In this document: positions 1 through 9,300 of the stretch, in pieces
Layout of the letters: each line of letters opens with the position of its first letter
Numbering within the stretch: the stretch's first letter is position 1
From: Prevotella sp.
Lineage (GTDB): Bacteria > Bacteroidota > Bacteroidia > Bacteroidales > Bacteroidaceae
Length of the DNA stretch: 64,000 bases
Assembly (NCBI GenBank): GCA_016285075.1
Contig: JAEEQB010000003.1
Coordinates: 1 to 64,000, forward strand
Direction of reading: 5' to 3'
Notes under the pieces: generated by a model
The model's database searches: none
Told to the model about the DNA's origin: nothing
Seen by the model: the letters and a program-made list of their open reading frames with translations, nothing else
Position numbers and translations under genes: made by a program

Positions 1-2
1 AC

Positions 3-548
3 ACGATTGGCATCCTAGACTTTGTGTTCGATGAGGACAAGGATGACGAGGAATACTATCACCATGTAGTGAAGCTGATGGATGTGGAAAAGAAAACAGT
101 ATTTTACGATAACCTGACCTACATCTATTTGGAGATGCCCAAGTTCAAGAAGACAGAGGATGAGCTGGAAACGCTCTTCGACAAGTGGCTCTATGCCTTG
201 AAGAACCTGCCCCGTCTGTTGGAGCGGCCAAAGGCCTTGCAAGAACGCATCTTCAAGAAGTTCTTCGACGTGGCAGAGACGGCCAATCTATCAAAGGAAG
301 AGTACGCCAAATACTGGGAGAGTGAGAAGGTCTACTACGATATGGACGGAGCCTTCCGTACTGCTACCAGCAAAGGTTTTGAGCGGGGAATGACTAAAGG
401 ATTGGCTAAAGGCCGGGCGGAAGGCAGAACGGAGGGCATAGAAGAAAACAAACGTGAGAATGCCCGCCGCATGAGAGCAGACGGTATGCCGGACGAACTG
501 ATAGCAAAATATACGGGTCTTACTTTGGAACAGATAAAAGTTCTTTGA
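3..548 (+). CDS. Rpn/PD-(D/E)XK nuclease family protein, C-terminal part (cut by window edge)
   Basis: The reading frame is open from the first bases (T-I-G-I-L-D-F-V-F-D), so the gene starts left of the window and only about 180 C-terminal residues are visible. The end of the protein is charged and rich in K-G-R-A-E-G and T-E-G-I-E-E-N-K-R steps, followed by an M-P-D-E-L-I-A-K-Y-T-G-L-T-L-E-Q-I segment. That tail is typical of the Rpn recombination-promoting nucleases, also called PD-(D/E)XK family transposases, which are common in multiple copies in Bacteroidota. These proteins are known to cut DNA and to promote RecA-independent recombination. The catalytic core lies mostly outside the window, so activity cannot be judged. 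Without the N-terminus the family call rests on the tail alone. Confidence 0.75.
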   Translation, partial: TIGILDFVFDEDKDDEEYYHHVVKLMDVEKKTVFYDNLTYIYLEMPKFKKTEDELETLFDKWLYALKNLPRLLERPKALQERIFKKFFDVAETANLSKEEYAKYWESEKVYYDMDGAFRTATSKGFERGMTKGLAKGRAEGRTEGIEENKRENARRMRADGMPDELIAKYTGLTLEQIKVL

Positions 549-757
549 ATAACAGACATCATGCTTGTTGGGTACGTCATACCTTGAATGTTCTTATGTG
601 AGTCTACGTTTTCCTTCTGTGTCAGTTTCAAAGGCTCTTCCTCATTTTAGTGAATGGAAATCGGAATTCCTGATCGGAAACGTCCCTCGAAAGAAGGTAT
701 GATTGACTCCGACACCGCCATCTTATCAATGGCATACGTGGTGCGGGCATGATATAA

Positions 758-1027
758 TTTGTCAAGAGCCTGCCCATTGTCAAGGATGGAACACTGCAAG
801 TTTTCTTTAATGAAACACCTGCCGGCAATGAGATGACCACAGCTCAGGTTGCTACTGCCAAGAGAAAAGGTTGGAATGTGTTGATGAGAAAAGACTATAC
901 CTGGGTGGACTATCCCGGTGAGGCTGGCGCTATCGACGAAAACATATTAGGCGACATCAACGGCGATGGCGAAGTGGATGTCACCGACGTGGTGGAGCTA
1001 ATAGACATGGTGTTGAGCGGAACGTAG
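758..1027 (+). pseudogene. 3' remnant of a dockerin-bearing surface protein
   Basis: The frame opens right after a TAA at 755-757 and runs to a TAG at 1025-1027. No convincing start lies upstream; the ATG at 833 falls inside the conserved stretch. The end reads G-D-I-N-G-D-G-E-V-D-V-T-D-V-V-E-L-I-D-M-V-L, one calcium-binding dockerin-like half-repeat as seen at the C-termini of many Bacteroidales leucine-rich-repeat surface proteins. The upstream residues (T-L-Q-V-F-F-N-E-T-P and A-T-A-K-R-K-G-W-N-V-L) resemble the linker before such domains. I read it as the tail of a broken gene. A short expressed protein from 833 cannot be excluded. The stretch 549-757 before it holds only short interrupted frames. 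Confidence 0.55.
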
Positions 1028-1046
1028 TTGGCCTAGGCAATAATCG

Positions 1047-1083
1047 AAAAGGCTGCGCATCATCATTGGTGCACAGCCTTTTT
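1047..1083. terminator. bidirectional intrinsic terminator
   Basis: AAAAGGCTG at 1047-1055 pairs with CAGCCTTTTT at 1074-1083. The loop side adds a GCA/TGC pairing, and T-rich sequence follows on both strands. It sits between the remnant reading right and pnp reading left, so it can end transcripts from both sides. Confidence 0.75.
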
Positions 1084-1101
1084 ATCTATACCTCTTTTCT
1101 A

Positions 1102-3561
1102 TTAGAAGTCCATGTGATCCAGGGCATCACTGAAGTCCTTCGGCTCATGATTCTCAGCGGAATCGAGGAAATCCTCACTGCGGAGCGAAGCAGCCAGTTT
1201 GTCGCCTAAGTCTGAGTTCTGGTGCTCAGGACGCTGGCGACGGTCTCCGCGTTCAGGACGCTGGCGACGGTCACCACGTTCGCCACGCTCAGGACGCTCA
1301 CCACGCTCAGGGCGTTGACGGCGCTCACCACGCTCGCCGCGCTCAGGACGCTCACCACGCTCAGGACGCTCGCCACGCTCACGGCGGGCAGGACGCTCAC
1401 GCTCCACATAGCCTTCGGGCTTCGGAATGAGCACACGGTGTGAGAGCTTGTACTTGCCGGTCTTCGGGTCAATCTCCAGGAGCTTCACCTGAATATGGTC
1501 TCCCTCCTTGATACCAGCCTCCTCGACAGTCTCCAGTCGCTTCCAGTCAATCTCGGAGATATGGAGCAGACCATCCTTACCTGGCATGATTTCAACAAAG
1601 CATCCATAAGGCATGATGCTCTGTACGACACCGTCGTAGACTTCACCCACCTCGGGAATGGCCACGATGGCACGGATCTTGGCAATGGCAGCGTCGATGC
1701 TCGTCTTGTCGGGACCGCTGACCTGTACCTTGCCCACACCGTCTTCCTCGTCAATGGTGATTGTGGCACCTGTGTCTTCTTGCATCTGCTGGATAATCTT
1801 TCCGCCCGGGCCAATAACGGCACCGATGAACTCCTTGGGAATCTCAAAGGCTTCGATGCGGGGAACCTGAGGCTTCAGTTCGGGACGTGGCTCGCTGATA
1901 GTGTCGGTGATGCATTTCAGGATATGCTCACGACCAACCTTGGCCTGCATGAGTGCCTTCTCGAGGATATCGAACGACAGTCCGTCGCATTTGATATCCA
2001 TCTGCGTTGCTGTCAGACCGTCACGGGTACCGGTGGTCTTGAAGTCCATATCGCCCAGATGATCCTCGTCGCCCAGGATGTCGCTCAGCACGGCATACTT
2101 GTCTTCACCGGGGTTCTTGATCAGACCCATGGCAATGCCGCTGACGGGTTTCTTCATGGGTACACCTGCATCCATCAGGGCCAGGGTGCCAGCACAGACG
2201 GTAGCCATGGAGCTTGAGCCGTTGGACTCCAGGATCTGGCTCACCACACGCACTGTGTAGGGGAAGTCCTCGGGAATCTGTCCCTTCAGACCGCGCCATG
2301 CCAGGTGTCCATGACCAATCTCACGGCGGCCTACGCCACGCTGGGCCTTGGCCTCACCCGTACAGAACGGTGGGAAGTTATAGTGCAGGAGGAAACGCAT
2401 GTAGCTCTTGTCGAGCACATCGTCCACCAGCTTCTCATCGAGTTTCGTGCCGAGTGTTACGGTTGTCAGGCTCTGTGTCTCACCACGGGTGAAGATGCTG
2501 CTTCCGTGAGGCATGGGCAGCGGGCTTACCTCGCACCAGATGGGACGTATATCCGTTGTCTTACGACCGTCCAGGCGTATACCCTCGTCCAGGATGCAGC
2601 GGCGCATGGCATCGCGCTCCACATCATGGTAGTAGCGCTCCATCATGGCCTCGTATTCTTCGTCAGAGATCTCGCCCTTGGCATCGTCGGCAAGTTCTGC
2701 ACGCTCAGCAAAGAACTTCTCCTTGAAGTCTGTGAGAATCTTCTCAAAGGCTTCTGCACGCTCCTGCTTTTCCAGTGCCTGCTTCGTGACATCGTAGGCA
2801 GGCTGGTAAAGCTCCTTGTTCATACGCTCACGCAGCTGCTCGTCGTTCACTTCGTGGTCGTACTCGCGCTTTACATCCTTGCCGAGCTCCTTGCTCAGCT
2901 CTGTCTGCAATTCGCACATGGGCTTGATGGCGTCCATGGCGGCTTTCAGAGCTCCGAGCAGATCCTGCTCTGACACTTCGTTCATCTCGCCTTCCACCAT
3001 CATGATGTTCTCGGCCGAGGCGCCTACCATGATGTCCATATCGGCCTCCTTCATCTGCTCGAAGGTGGGATTGATCACATACTCGCCGTTCACACGTGCC
3101 ACGCGCACTTCACTGATTGGGCACTCGAAGGGGATATCCGAGCAGGCCAGAGCTGCCGAGGCGGCAAAGCCGGCCAGTGCATCGGGCTGGTCAACGCCGT
3201 CAGCCGAGAAGAGCATGACGTTGACGAATACTTCTGCGTGATAGTTACTGGGGAAGAGTGGACGGAGAACGCGGTCCACCAGTCGCGATGTGAGGATTTC
3301 GTTGTCCGAGGCTTTGCCTTCGCGCTTAGTGAATCCGCCAGGGAAACGTCCTGCAGCGGCATATTGTTCACGATAGTCTACCTGCAAAGGCATGAAATCT
3401 GTTCCGGGAACTGCATCTTTTGCGGCACAAACAGTGGCCAGAAGCACGGTGTTATTCATGCGAAGCATGACAGAACCGTCGGTTTGTTTTGCCACTTTCC
3501 CGGTTTCAATGGTGATGGTCCTTCCATCAGCCAATTGAAGGGTCTTTGTAATTACGTTCAT
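1102..3561 (-). CDS. pnp: polyribonucleotide nucleotidyltransferase (PNPase)
   Basis: PNPase degrades RNA 3' to 5' by phosphorolysis in the cytoplasm. The 819 residues show the standard order: first RNase PH domain (about 10-145), helical domain (about 150-325), second RNase PH domain (about 330-555) with the G-D-M-D-F-K-T-T-G active-site motif near 503-511, KH domain (about 570-632, G-P-G-G-K-I-I at 584-590) and S1 domain (about 638-712). The helical region is longer than in Escherichia coli. After S1 comes an unusual tail, residues 719-781, made of repeated R-P-E-R-G-E and D-R-R-Q steps, then an acidic end. The gene stands alone between an acid phosphatase and a terminator. A promoter and an attenuator-like leader precede it. 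Family identity is certain; the role of the tail is unknown. Confidence 0.97.
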   Translation of the reverse strand: MNVITKTLQLADGRTITIETGKVAKQTDGSVMLRMNNTVLLATVCAAKDAVPGTDFMPLQVDYREQYAAAGRFPGGFTKREGKASDNEILTSRLVDRVLRPLFPSNYHAEVFVNVMLFSADGVDQPDALAGFAASAALACSDIPFECPISEVRVARVNGEYVINPTFEQMKEADMDIMVGASAENIMMVEGEMNEVSEQDLLGALKAAMDAIKPMCELQTELSKELGKDVKREYDHEVNDEQLRERMNKELYQPAYDVTKQALEKQERAEAFEKILTDFKEKFFAERAELADDAKGEISDEEYEAMMERYYHDVERDAMRRCILDEGIRLDGRKTTDIRPIWCEVSPLPMPHGSSIFTRGETQSLTTVTLGTKLDEKLVDDVLDKSYMRFLLHYNFPPFCTGEAKAQRGVGRREIGHGHLAWRGLKGQIPEDFPYTVRVVSQILESNGSSSMATVCAGTLALMDAGVPMKKPVSGIAMGLIKNPGEDKYAVLSDILGDEDHLGDMDFKTTGTRDGLTATQMDIKCDGLSFDILEKALMQAKVGREHILKCITDTISEPRPELKPQVPRIEAFEIPKEFIGAVIGPGGKIIQQMQEDTGATITIDEEDGVGKVQVSGPDKTSIDAAIAKIRAIVAIPEVGEVYDGVVQSIMPYGCFVEIMPGKDGLLHISEIDWKRLETVEEAGIKEGDHIQVKLLEIDPKTGKYKLSHRVLIPKPEGYVERERPARRERGERPERGERPERGERGERRQRPERGERPERGERGDRRQRPERGDRRQRPEHQNSDLGDKLAASLRSEDFLDSAENHEPKDFSDALDHMDF

Positions 3562-3593
3562 CTTGAATTAAAACATCTAAAAAATAAAAAAAA

Positions 3594-3616
3594 GAGCGCC
3601 CTTTGCGCTCGCAAAG
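3594..3616 (-). promoter_or_regulatory. pnp leader with two mutually exclusive hairpins (attenuator candidate)
   Basis: Read on the minus strand, CTTTGC-GAGC-GCAAAG (3616 to 3601) forms one perfect 6-bp hairpin. GAGCGC-AAAGG-GCGCTC (3610 to 3594) forms a second one, followed at once by eight T residues. The two share the GAGCGC bases, so only one can form at a time. The second has intrinsic-terminator form and lies between the predicted pnp promoter and the start codon at 3561. It could alternatively end the upstream phosphatase transcript. Confidence 0.55.
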
Positions 3617-3629
3617 TCATTTTGCGGCG

Positions 3630-3637
3630 CAAAGTTA
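3630..3637 (-). promoter_or_regulatory. pnp promoter, -7 box
   Basis: The minus strand reads TAACTTTG, a full match to the Bacteroidota -7 consensus TAnnTTTG, about 70 bases before the pnp start codon. No clear TTTG element is seen 19-20 bases upstream. The box overlaps a further small inverted repeat (TTTGC-GGC-GCAAA, 3621-3633). Confidence 0.5.
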
Positions 3638-3736
3638 CGCATTAATAAATGATTTAACGAATAAACACCGTATATTTTTTTGTTTTTTATGATTTCTCTT
3701 GGAATTGTTACGTTATTCAAGTTCAGCTTAAATGGT

Positions 3737-4468
3737 TCATTTCCGTAATTTCTTGAATTCCTTGATAGCAGCCGCCATATCGTCAAGGAAATCTTTGCTG
3801 GTGTGCAGCCGGGCATAGCAAGCGGCAGCAAGCATACGTGATGCATCGACGTCGCTCTGCCAGTGGAATCCTCCTATCACACGGCTCTGTCCCCATTCGT
3901 AACCAAGTTTAAACAATTCATTCTGCGCATCTGGGTTGATTTCACAAAGCAGTAAGGCCATGCCCCAGCCACGAACCGTATGGCCTGAAGGATAAGACCC
4001 ATTGGCACTCAGGTCCGCCTCTGCTTCGGGCATCAACGTCGATTCATTGAAATAAATAAAGGGCCGTTTGCGCATAAAGCTTTCCTTCGGCTTGGTTGCA
4101 CTCATCCTGATTGTCAGAACCGCCTTGTTGACAACTTTATAGATGGCAGGGGTATTCTGTTCGGATATCTCCATGCCGAACACTCCGCTGAACTCTTTCA
4201 CCATGTCAGGCACTTTGTATACTGCTTCGCGGATAGCCTTCCTGGCACGCAGTGAGTCACGCCGCTGCTCCTTACCCCAGTAGTACTGAGATATGTCATA
4301 CATAAACTGCGAGGATCCAGGGGTGGGTGGACTAGGAAGCCATATAACTCCATTGGGAACTTCATCGGCTGTGAAATACAATGGGATGTCTGACTGCTGG
4401 CCATACACCATCCCATACGACAGCATCAAGAATAGCATCATTGTCAAAACAGACTTCTTCATAATCAT
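3737..4468 (-). CDS. class A acid phosphatase (PAP2 superfamily), secreted
   Basis: A 243-residue protein with an N-terminal signal peptide of about 23 residues ending at V-Y-G-Q. All three PAP2 phosphatase motifs are present: K-x6-R-P (K-E-S-F-M-R-K-R-P), P-S-G-H (in G-S-Y-P-S-G-H-T), and S-R-x5-H-x3-D (S-R-V-I-G-G-F-H-W-Q-S-D). This motif set and the length match bacterial class A non-specific acid phosphatases, which remove phosphate from many organic monophosphates in the periplasm through a histidine intermediate. The start at 4468 gives M-I-M-K-K; the second ATG two codons later is equally possible. The gene is monocistronic as far as can be seen, with its own -7 box. Its physiological substrate is not evident. 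Confidence 0.9.
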   Translation of the reverse strand: MIMKKSVLTMMLFLMLSYGMVYGQQSDIPLYFTADEVPNGVIWLPSPPTPGSSQFMYDISQYYWGKEQRRDSLRARKAIREAVYKVPDMVKEFSGVFGMEISEQNTPAIYKVVNKAVLTIRMSATKPKESFMRKRPFIYFNESTLMPEAEADLSANGSYPSGHTVRGWGMALLLCEINPDAQNELFKLGYEWGQSRVIGGFHWQSDVDASRMLAAACYARLHTSKDFLDDMAAAIKEFKKLRK

Positions 4469-4488
4469 ATATTTATAGTTTAATGGTG

Positions 4489-4496
4489 CAAATTTA
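4489..4496 (-). promoter_or_regulatory. -7 box before the acid phosphatase
   Basis: The minus strand reads TAAATTTG, matching TAnnTTTG, 21 bases before the start codon. No TTTG is found at the usual upstream distance, so the call rests on the -7 box alone. Confidence 0.4.
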
Positions 4497-4775
4497 CATA
4501 ATATTTCCGAGATTATAAGCCCGTCAAGATAAAAATGTAAATAAAATGCCCTGAAAAGTTAGGAATCAAGGCCTCCATACGCCCATTCCTATCCATTTCC
4601 ATGCTCAAAATAGTCACATGGTGTGAATGAGGTGACGATGGAGCGTGCGGCTGTCTACTGGCTACCAGCTTGGCGTGTGCTTGGGCTGATAGTCTGTCTG
4701 AACAAAGGAAGAATGATGATAGAGCTTGCCTTTCTCGCAGTGAGGAGGCCGGTAAAAGGGGGTGAACCCCGTACC

Positions 4776-4935
4776 TGACAGGTGTTGACCCCGTACCTGA
4801 GCGGGAGGAAGGCCGTACCAAACAAGGATTTACCCCGTACCTAAACGGGAGGAAGGCCGTACCTTCCGATTCCGCAGCGGGCGGGGAAATAATCAGCAGC
4901 GGCCGCTGCCACTATTGGCAGCGGCCGGGGAAATT
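4776..4935 (-). repeat. 44-bp tandem repeat and GC-rich hairpin block in a 495-bp gap without a gene
   Basis: On the minus strand a 44-bp unit starting GGTACGGCCTTCCTCCCG occurs at 4863-4820 and again at 4819-4776, with a third partial copy of its GGTACGGGGT module just beyond. A perfect 10-bp inverted repeat, GGCCGCTGCC (4901-4910) and GGCAGCGGCC (4917-4926), follows. GCAGCGG-x-CGGGGAAAT modules recur about 45 bp apart (4874 and 4919). No convincing protein is encoded in 4469-4963. Confidence 0.7.
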
Positions 4936-4963
4936 GTCGGCAGCGTTCGCTGCTTACCAGTTT

Positions 4964-5599
4964 TTATACTGTGTGAGTGGTCTCTCGGATGGTATAGTGC
5001 CAAGTGCGGCCTTCCTTGTAGCGGTTCAGACGTGGATTGTCGCCTGTACAGAGGCTGTCGAGATAGGCTTGGGCCGTCTTGTATTTCAGGCCGCTGACCC
5101 ATTGGAAAGCCTTGATGGTGATATATCCGTGTCGTACGCTCCTGCGCAATGCCTCGTCCATTGCCTTGGGGTCGTGCATCTGGCTGTTGCCTACGCTGCC
5201 CTGCTTTCTACGGAAACCGTCGTGGCTACAGTCGGCATCCTTCACGAACTGCTTGGCAGGGATGAACCCAATACCGCCGTAGATCACGTCGCGTCCCAGC
5301 ACCTTCTCGGGGTCGGTATGCTCGCCAACGAGTTTCAACTTGGGGGCAAACGAGCCGAAGGGTGTCTCTACGCGATAGCCTTTACTCAGCCACATGGTGG
5401 TGACCTCCTCCAATAAGCTGAAGAGGTGTTTCATCTCGCCTTGGGTGGTGTGGCGGTATTTGGCACAGAACTCGTCAATGTCGTCAAGGTCGTACTTGCG
5501 CTCTATGACGGGCTCTGCGTAGAGCAGTGGCTTACCGTCCTCACCCTTTGTGGGGCGCGGCTGTAGTTCAAAAAGTATTCCGTCCGTCTTACGTGGCAT
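4964..5599 (-). CDS. HU-like DNA-binding protein (Bacteroidota HU-HIG type)
   Basis: A 211-residue protein whose first about 130 residues look like the diverged HU/IHF fold found in many Bacteroidales proteins: helical start (D-L-D-D-I-D-E-F-C-A-K-Y), then L-F-S-L-L-E-E-V-T-T-M-W-L-S-K-G-Y-R-V-E-T-P-F-G-S-F and a basic beta region. The C-terminal about 70 residues (R-H-G-Y-I-T-I-K-A-F-Q-W-V-S-G-L-K-Y-K-T-A-Q-A-Y-L-D) look like a small winged or helical DNA-binding module; this is inference. Such proteins bind DNA without clear sequence specificity, and their role is not settled. A -7 box (TAAATTTG, minus, 5624-5631) lies 25 bases upstream. The gene stands next to the 44-bp tandem repeat, with no proof of a link. 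Confidence 0.7.
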   Translation of the reverse strand: MPRKTDGILFELQPRPTKGEDGKPLLYAEPVIERKYDLDDIDEFCAKYRHTTQGEMKHLFSLLEEVTTMWLSKGYRVETPFGSFAPKLKLVGEHTDPEKVLGRDVIYGGIGFIPAKQFVKDADCSHDGFRRKQGSVGNSQMHDPKAMDEALRRSVRHGYITIKAFQWVSGLKYKTAQAYLDSLCTGDNPRLNRYKEGRTWHYTIRETTHTV

Positions 5600-5623
5600 A
5601 ACATTCTATTTTAAAAACGACTG

Positions 5624-5631
5624 CAAATTTA
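5624..5631 (-). promoter_or_regulatory. -7 box before the HU-like gene
   Basis: The minus strand reads TAAATTTG, a match to TAnnTTTG, 25 bases before the start codon at 5599. The -33 side is a weak run of T ending in G. Confidence 0.45.
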
Positions 5632-5718
5632 CAAAAAATATGATAAAACGAGAAGTTTTTGAAGACAAAAAGAGCTGATTCCCACAATAAATAGCAACTT
5701 TTCAAGTTTTATATAGGA

Positions 5719-6333
5719 ATGAAGATTATTGGAATTGGCAAGAACTATGCCTTGCACAATCAGGAGATGGAGGGTGAAGCTTACAAACCAAAGGCACCCG
5801 TTGTCTTCTTAAAACCCGACTCTGCACTGCAAAAGCCGGGGAAACCTTTTTTCGTACCTGACGACTTAGGCCGGATAGACTACGAGACAGAACTGGTGAT
5901 ACGCATAAGCCGCCTGGGAAAGAACATCGCTGAGCGTTTTGCCTACCGCTACTACGATGCAGTAACCGTGGGACTGGACTTTACGGCCCGCGACCTACAG
6001 CAGCAGGCCAAGGAGGCAGGACTGCCTTGGACCATCAGTAAAGGATTCGACGGCTCGGCAGTGATAGGGGAGTGGGTGGAACCCAGCAGCAGAATGCTGT
6101 TCCACTTGGAGAAAAACGGTGTGAAGGTGCAGGAGGGGTGTTCTGACGATATGCTTTACCGAATAGACGAGCTGATAAGCTATGTGTCGCATTTTTTCAC
6201 CATGAAGACTGGCGACCTGATCTTCACAGGCACTCCGGCTGGCGTGGGTCCTGTGAGCATAGGCGACCATCTGACTGGATGGATAGATACCAACGGAGTG
6301 TCCAGACAGGTGTTGGACGTCCGGTGCAAGTGA
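5719..6333 (+). CDS. fumarylacetoacetate hydrolase family protein
   Basis: A 204-residue cytoplasmic protein of the FAH fold. It opens with M-K-I-I-G-I-G-K-N-Y, then K-P-D-S-A-L-Q and the metal-site segment D-Y-E-T-E-L-V-I-R-I. Further family motifs are V-T-V-G-L-D-F-T-A-R-D, K-G-F-D-G-S-A and I-F-T-G-T-P-A-G-V-G-P. The family includes acylpyruvases, oxaloacetate decarboxylases and 2-hydroxyhepta-2,4-diene-1,7-dioate isomerases. Small single-domain members near 200 residues are often acylpyruvate hydrolases or oxaloacetate tautomerases. The acidic metal ligands are in place, so an active enzyme is likely, but the substrate cannot be read from sequence. It is 24 bases ahead of porU, separated by a short 7-bp repeat, and a shared transcript is possible. 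Confidence 0.9.
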   Translation: MKIIGIGKNYALHNQEMEGEAYKPKAPVVFLKPDSALQKPGKPFFVPDDLGRIDYETELVIRISRLGKNIAERFAYRYYDAVTVGLDFTARDLQQQAKEAGLPWTISKGFDGSAVIGEWVEPSSRMLFHLEKNGVKVQEGCSDDMLYRIDELISYVSHFFTMKTGDLIFTGTPAGVGPVSIGDHLTGWIDTNGVSRQVLDVRCK

Positions 6334-6341
6334 CGATTAAG

Positions 6342-6355
6342 AATTGAGAATTGGG
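6342..6355 (+). repeat. 7-bp tandem repeat before porU
   Basis: AATTGAG then AATTGGG lie in the 24-bp gap between the FAH-family gene and porU. Close relatives of the same 7-mers recur at 44605-44697 and 55451-55471. Confidence 0.55.
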
Positions 6356-6357
6356 AT

Positions 6358-9300
6358 ATGAGGAAACTGAAGGATTGTGCATTAAGTGGTAAGTGGCAGC
6401 TGAGAATACTGCTGCTCACCTCTTTCCTTATCCTTCCGACTTTCTCGTTCCTTATTCCTCCTTTTTCCCATCTTCTTCCTCAGTCCTCCCTCAAGGCTCA
6501 GACATTCTATAACCTCACGGCTGACGAGGTGCGGGTAGACTCCGTGTTGCCGCTTTTTACCTATCAGCAGGCTTTGGGCAGTCATTATTCCGACTCCATC
6601 TATACCATCAGCCTGGAATATCCGGAATTCATTGATATGCAGGAGGCCGACATTCTGCGTTATCAGCAGATTGCAGGTGCCGAGCTGCCGCCGGCCATGC
6701 CTGTGGTGAATCAATATATTGGTGTGTCACGCCGCCAAGGCACGCTCTATGCTTCGTTCTGTCCCATCGTCTTCCGGGACGGGAAATATCAGAAGTTAGT
6801 GAGTTTCATGGTGAAGACTTATCAGACACCCCAATCAGCCAATGCCTCTGCTCGTGGCCTTTCCCGCAGCCGTAACTATTCCCCTTCCTTCAGCAATCAC
6901 TCTGTCCTTGCCTCTGGCCGATGGGTGAAAATACTTGTGCCGGAGACGGGTGTCTATGAACTATCCACCTCCCTGATTCGTCAGGCTGGCTTTAGCGACA
7001 AAAGCAAGGTGAAGGTCTTTGGCTATGGTGGTGCCTGGCAGCCCGAGCAGCTCACTGCCGACTACCTTGCCGAGACAGATGACCTGAAGGAAGTTCCCAC
7101 CTGTAATGTTGACGGACGGCGCCTTTTCTACGCCGTAGGTCCTGTGGGCTGGAGCAGCAACACGGCAACGTCCCGCACACGCAACCCTTACAGCGACTAT
7201 GGCTACTACTTCCTGACGGAGGACGGAGAGATGCCGCAGACGGTAGACAGTGCCGCGTTTGTAGGCAGTTTCTATCCCTCGGCCAATGACTATCACACTC
7301 TCTACGAGGTGGATGACTACTCCTGGTTTCACGGGGGACGTAACCTCTACGAGAGTACACTCTTCCAGGTAGGACGTGACCGCACTTTCTCGCTGAAGGC
7401 CTCATCGGCAACCGGCAAGCTGACAGTGGTGATGAGCTATGACGCCACCTTCCAAGCCACCGTTGCCGTGAACGGCAAGGAGGCTGGAACCATGGAGGTG
7501 AAGGTCTCGTCGTCGGCTTCTACGCTGCCCGAAGGCCGGGACAGCTACAGTGCTGCTGCGGTGAAGACGTGGACTTTCAGCATGGACAACCTGGAAGCCG
7601 ACAATACGGTGACCATCCGGCAGACGTCCGGGGGAAGCATGAGACTGGACTATATTCAGCTCTGCTCTACACAGCCTGCTCCGCTGCCCAGCCTGAGTAC
7701 GGCTACGCTGCCTGTGCCAGAGATTGTAGGGCAGATAACAAACCAGGACCACCATTCCGATCCTCAGGCCGATATGGTGATCATCATACCTACGAGCCAG
7801 CAGATGCTGGCCCAGGCACAGCGTCTGGCCGAGATGCACAAGGAACAGGACGGGCTGCGGGTGAACATTGTTCCTGCCGACGAGCTGTATAATGAGTTTT
7901 CCAGCGGCACACCCGATGCCAATGCCTATCGCCGCTACATGAAGATGCTCTATGACCGTGCCGAGAGTGAGGCCGACATGCCTCGTTACTTGCTGCTCAT
8001 GGGCGATGGTGCATGGGATAACCGCATGGTGTCCACGGCCTGGCGCAACTACGATCCCGATGAGTTTCTGCTCTGCTACGAAAGCGACAATTCCTTCTCC
8101 GAGACCGACTGCTATGTATCCGACGACTACTTCTGTATGCTCGACGACGGCGAAGGTGGACGGCTCTTGGGAAGCGACCGTGCCGATGTGGCCGTAGGCC
8201 GGTTCCCGGTGCGTACGGCTGCTGAGGCAAAAGTGATGGTGGACAAGGCCATAAGCTATCGCTCTGGTGCTTATGCCGGTTCCTGGCAGAACACTCTCTG
8301 CTTCATGGCTGACGACGGAAACAACAATATGCACATGGCCGACATGGATACATCTGTTGTACGCCGCGTGGTGAACTTCTATCCTGACTACAATATCCAG
8401 AAGATCTATTGGGATGCATATATACGTAGTTCGTCGGCCACAGGATTCAGTTATCCCGATGTGACGAGGCTCATCAAGCAGCAGATGCAGAGCGGAGCGC
8501 TCGTCATGAACTACATGGGTCACGGTGCTCCTTACTGTCTTTCCCATGAGCAGGTGGTCAAGCTCAGCGACTTTGCTGCCCAGTCGTCTATGGGAATGCC
8601 CCTTTGGGTGACAGCCTCCTGCGACATCATGCCTTTTGACGGGCAGGAAGAGAATATCGGCGAGACCTCGGTGCTCAACAGCCACGGTGGAGCCATCGCC
8701 TTCTTTGGTACCACCCGCACTGTATACGCACACTACAACCGCTACATGAACAAAGCTTTCATGACTCATGTGTTAGGACGGACCGACGGTGTGCGCAACA
8801 GCATTGGCGAAGCTGTCAGACTGGCCAAGAACGAACTCATCAGCAGCGGCAGCGACCTCAGTGCCAACAAATTACAGTACACCCTCCTAGGCGACCCTGC
8901 CTTGACGCTTGCAGCACCTACTTTGAGCATGGTTGTTGACAGCATCAACGGCCTTCCGCTGAACACCACTAATACGCCCGTCACCCTTCCCGCCGGAAAG
9001 ACCGTCACCGTGAGCGGACATATTGACGGTAATACCGATTTCAACGGTGTGGCCACAGCCACTGTTCGCGACGTCAAGCAGACCATCACCTGCAAGATGA
9101 ACGACGATACTGCTCTCTCGACCTTCTCTTTCAAGGACCGTCCGAGCACTCTATACACAGGCAGCGACAGTGTGCGTCAGGGACGTTTCCGCTTTGTCTT
9201 TGCACTGCCGAAGGACATCTCCTACAGCGATGCTACAGGACTCATCAATCTCTTTGCCGTCAATACTGGCAAGGACCTTACTGCCCATGGACGCAGCGAG

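Noticed and set aside
4513..4821. 102-residue frame on the minus strand between phosphatase and HU-like gene
   Set aside because: It runs through the tandem repeat, has no start signal and reads as unstructured S/R/H-rich sequence.
7402..8769. 455-residue open frame antisense to porU
   Set aside because: The porU frame has the catalytic His and Cys and the signal peptide; the antisense frame has no recognisable features.
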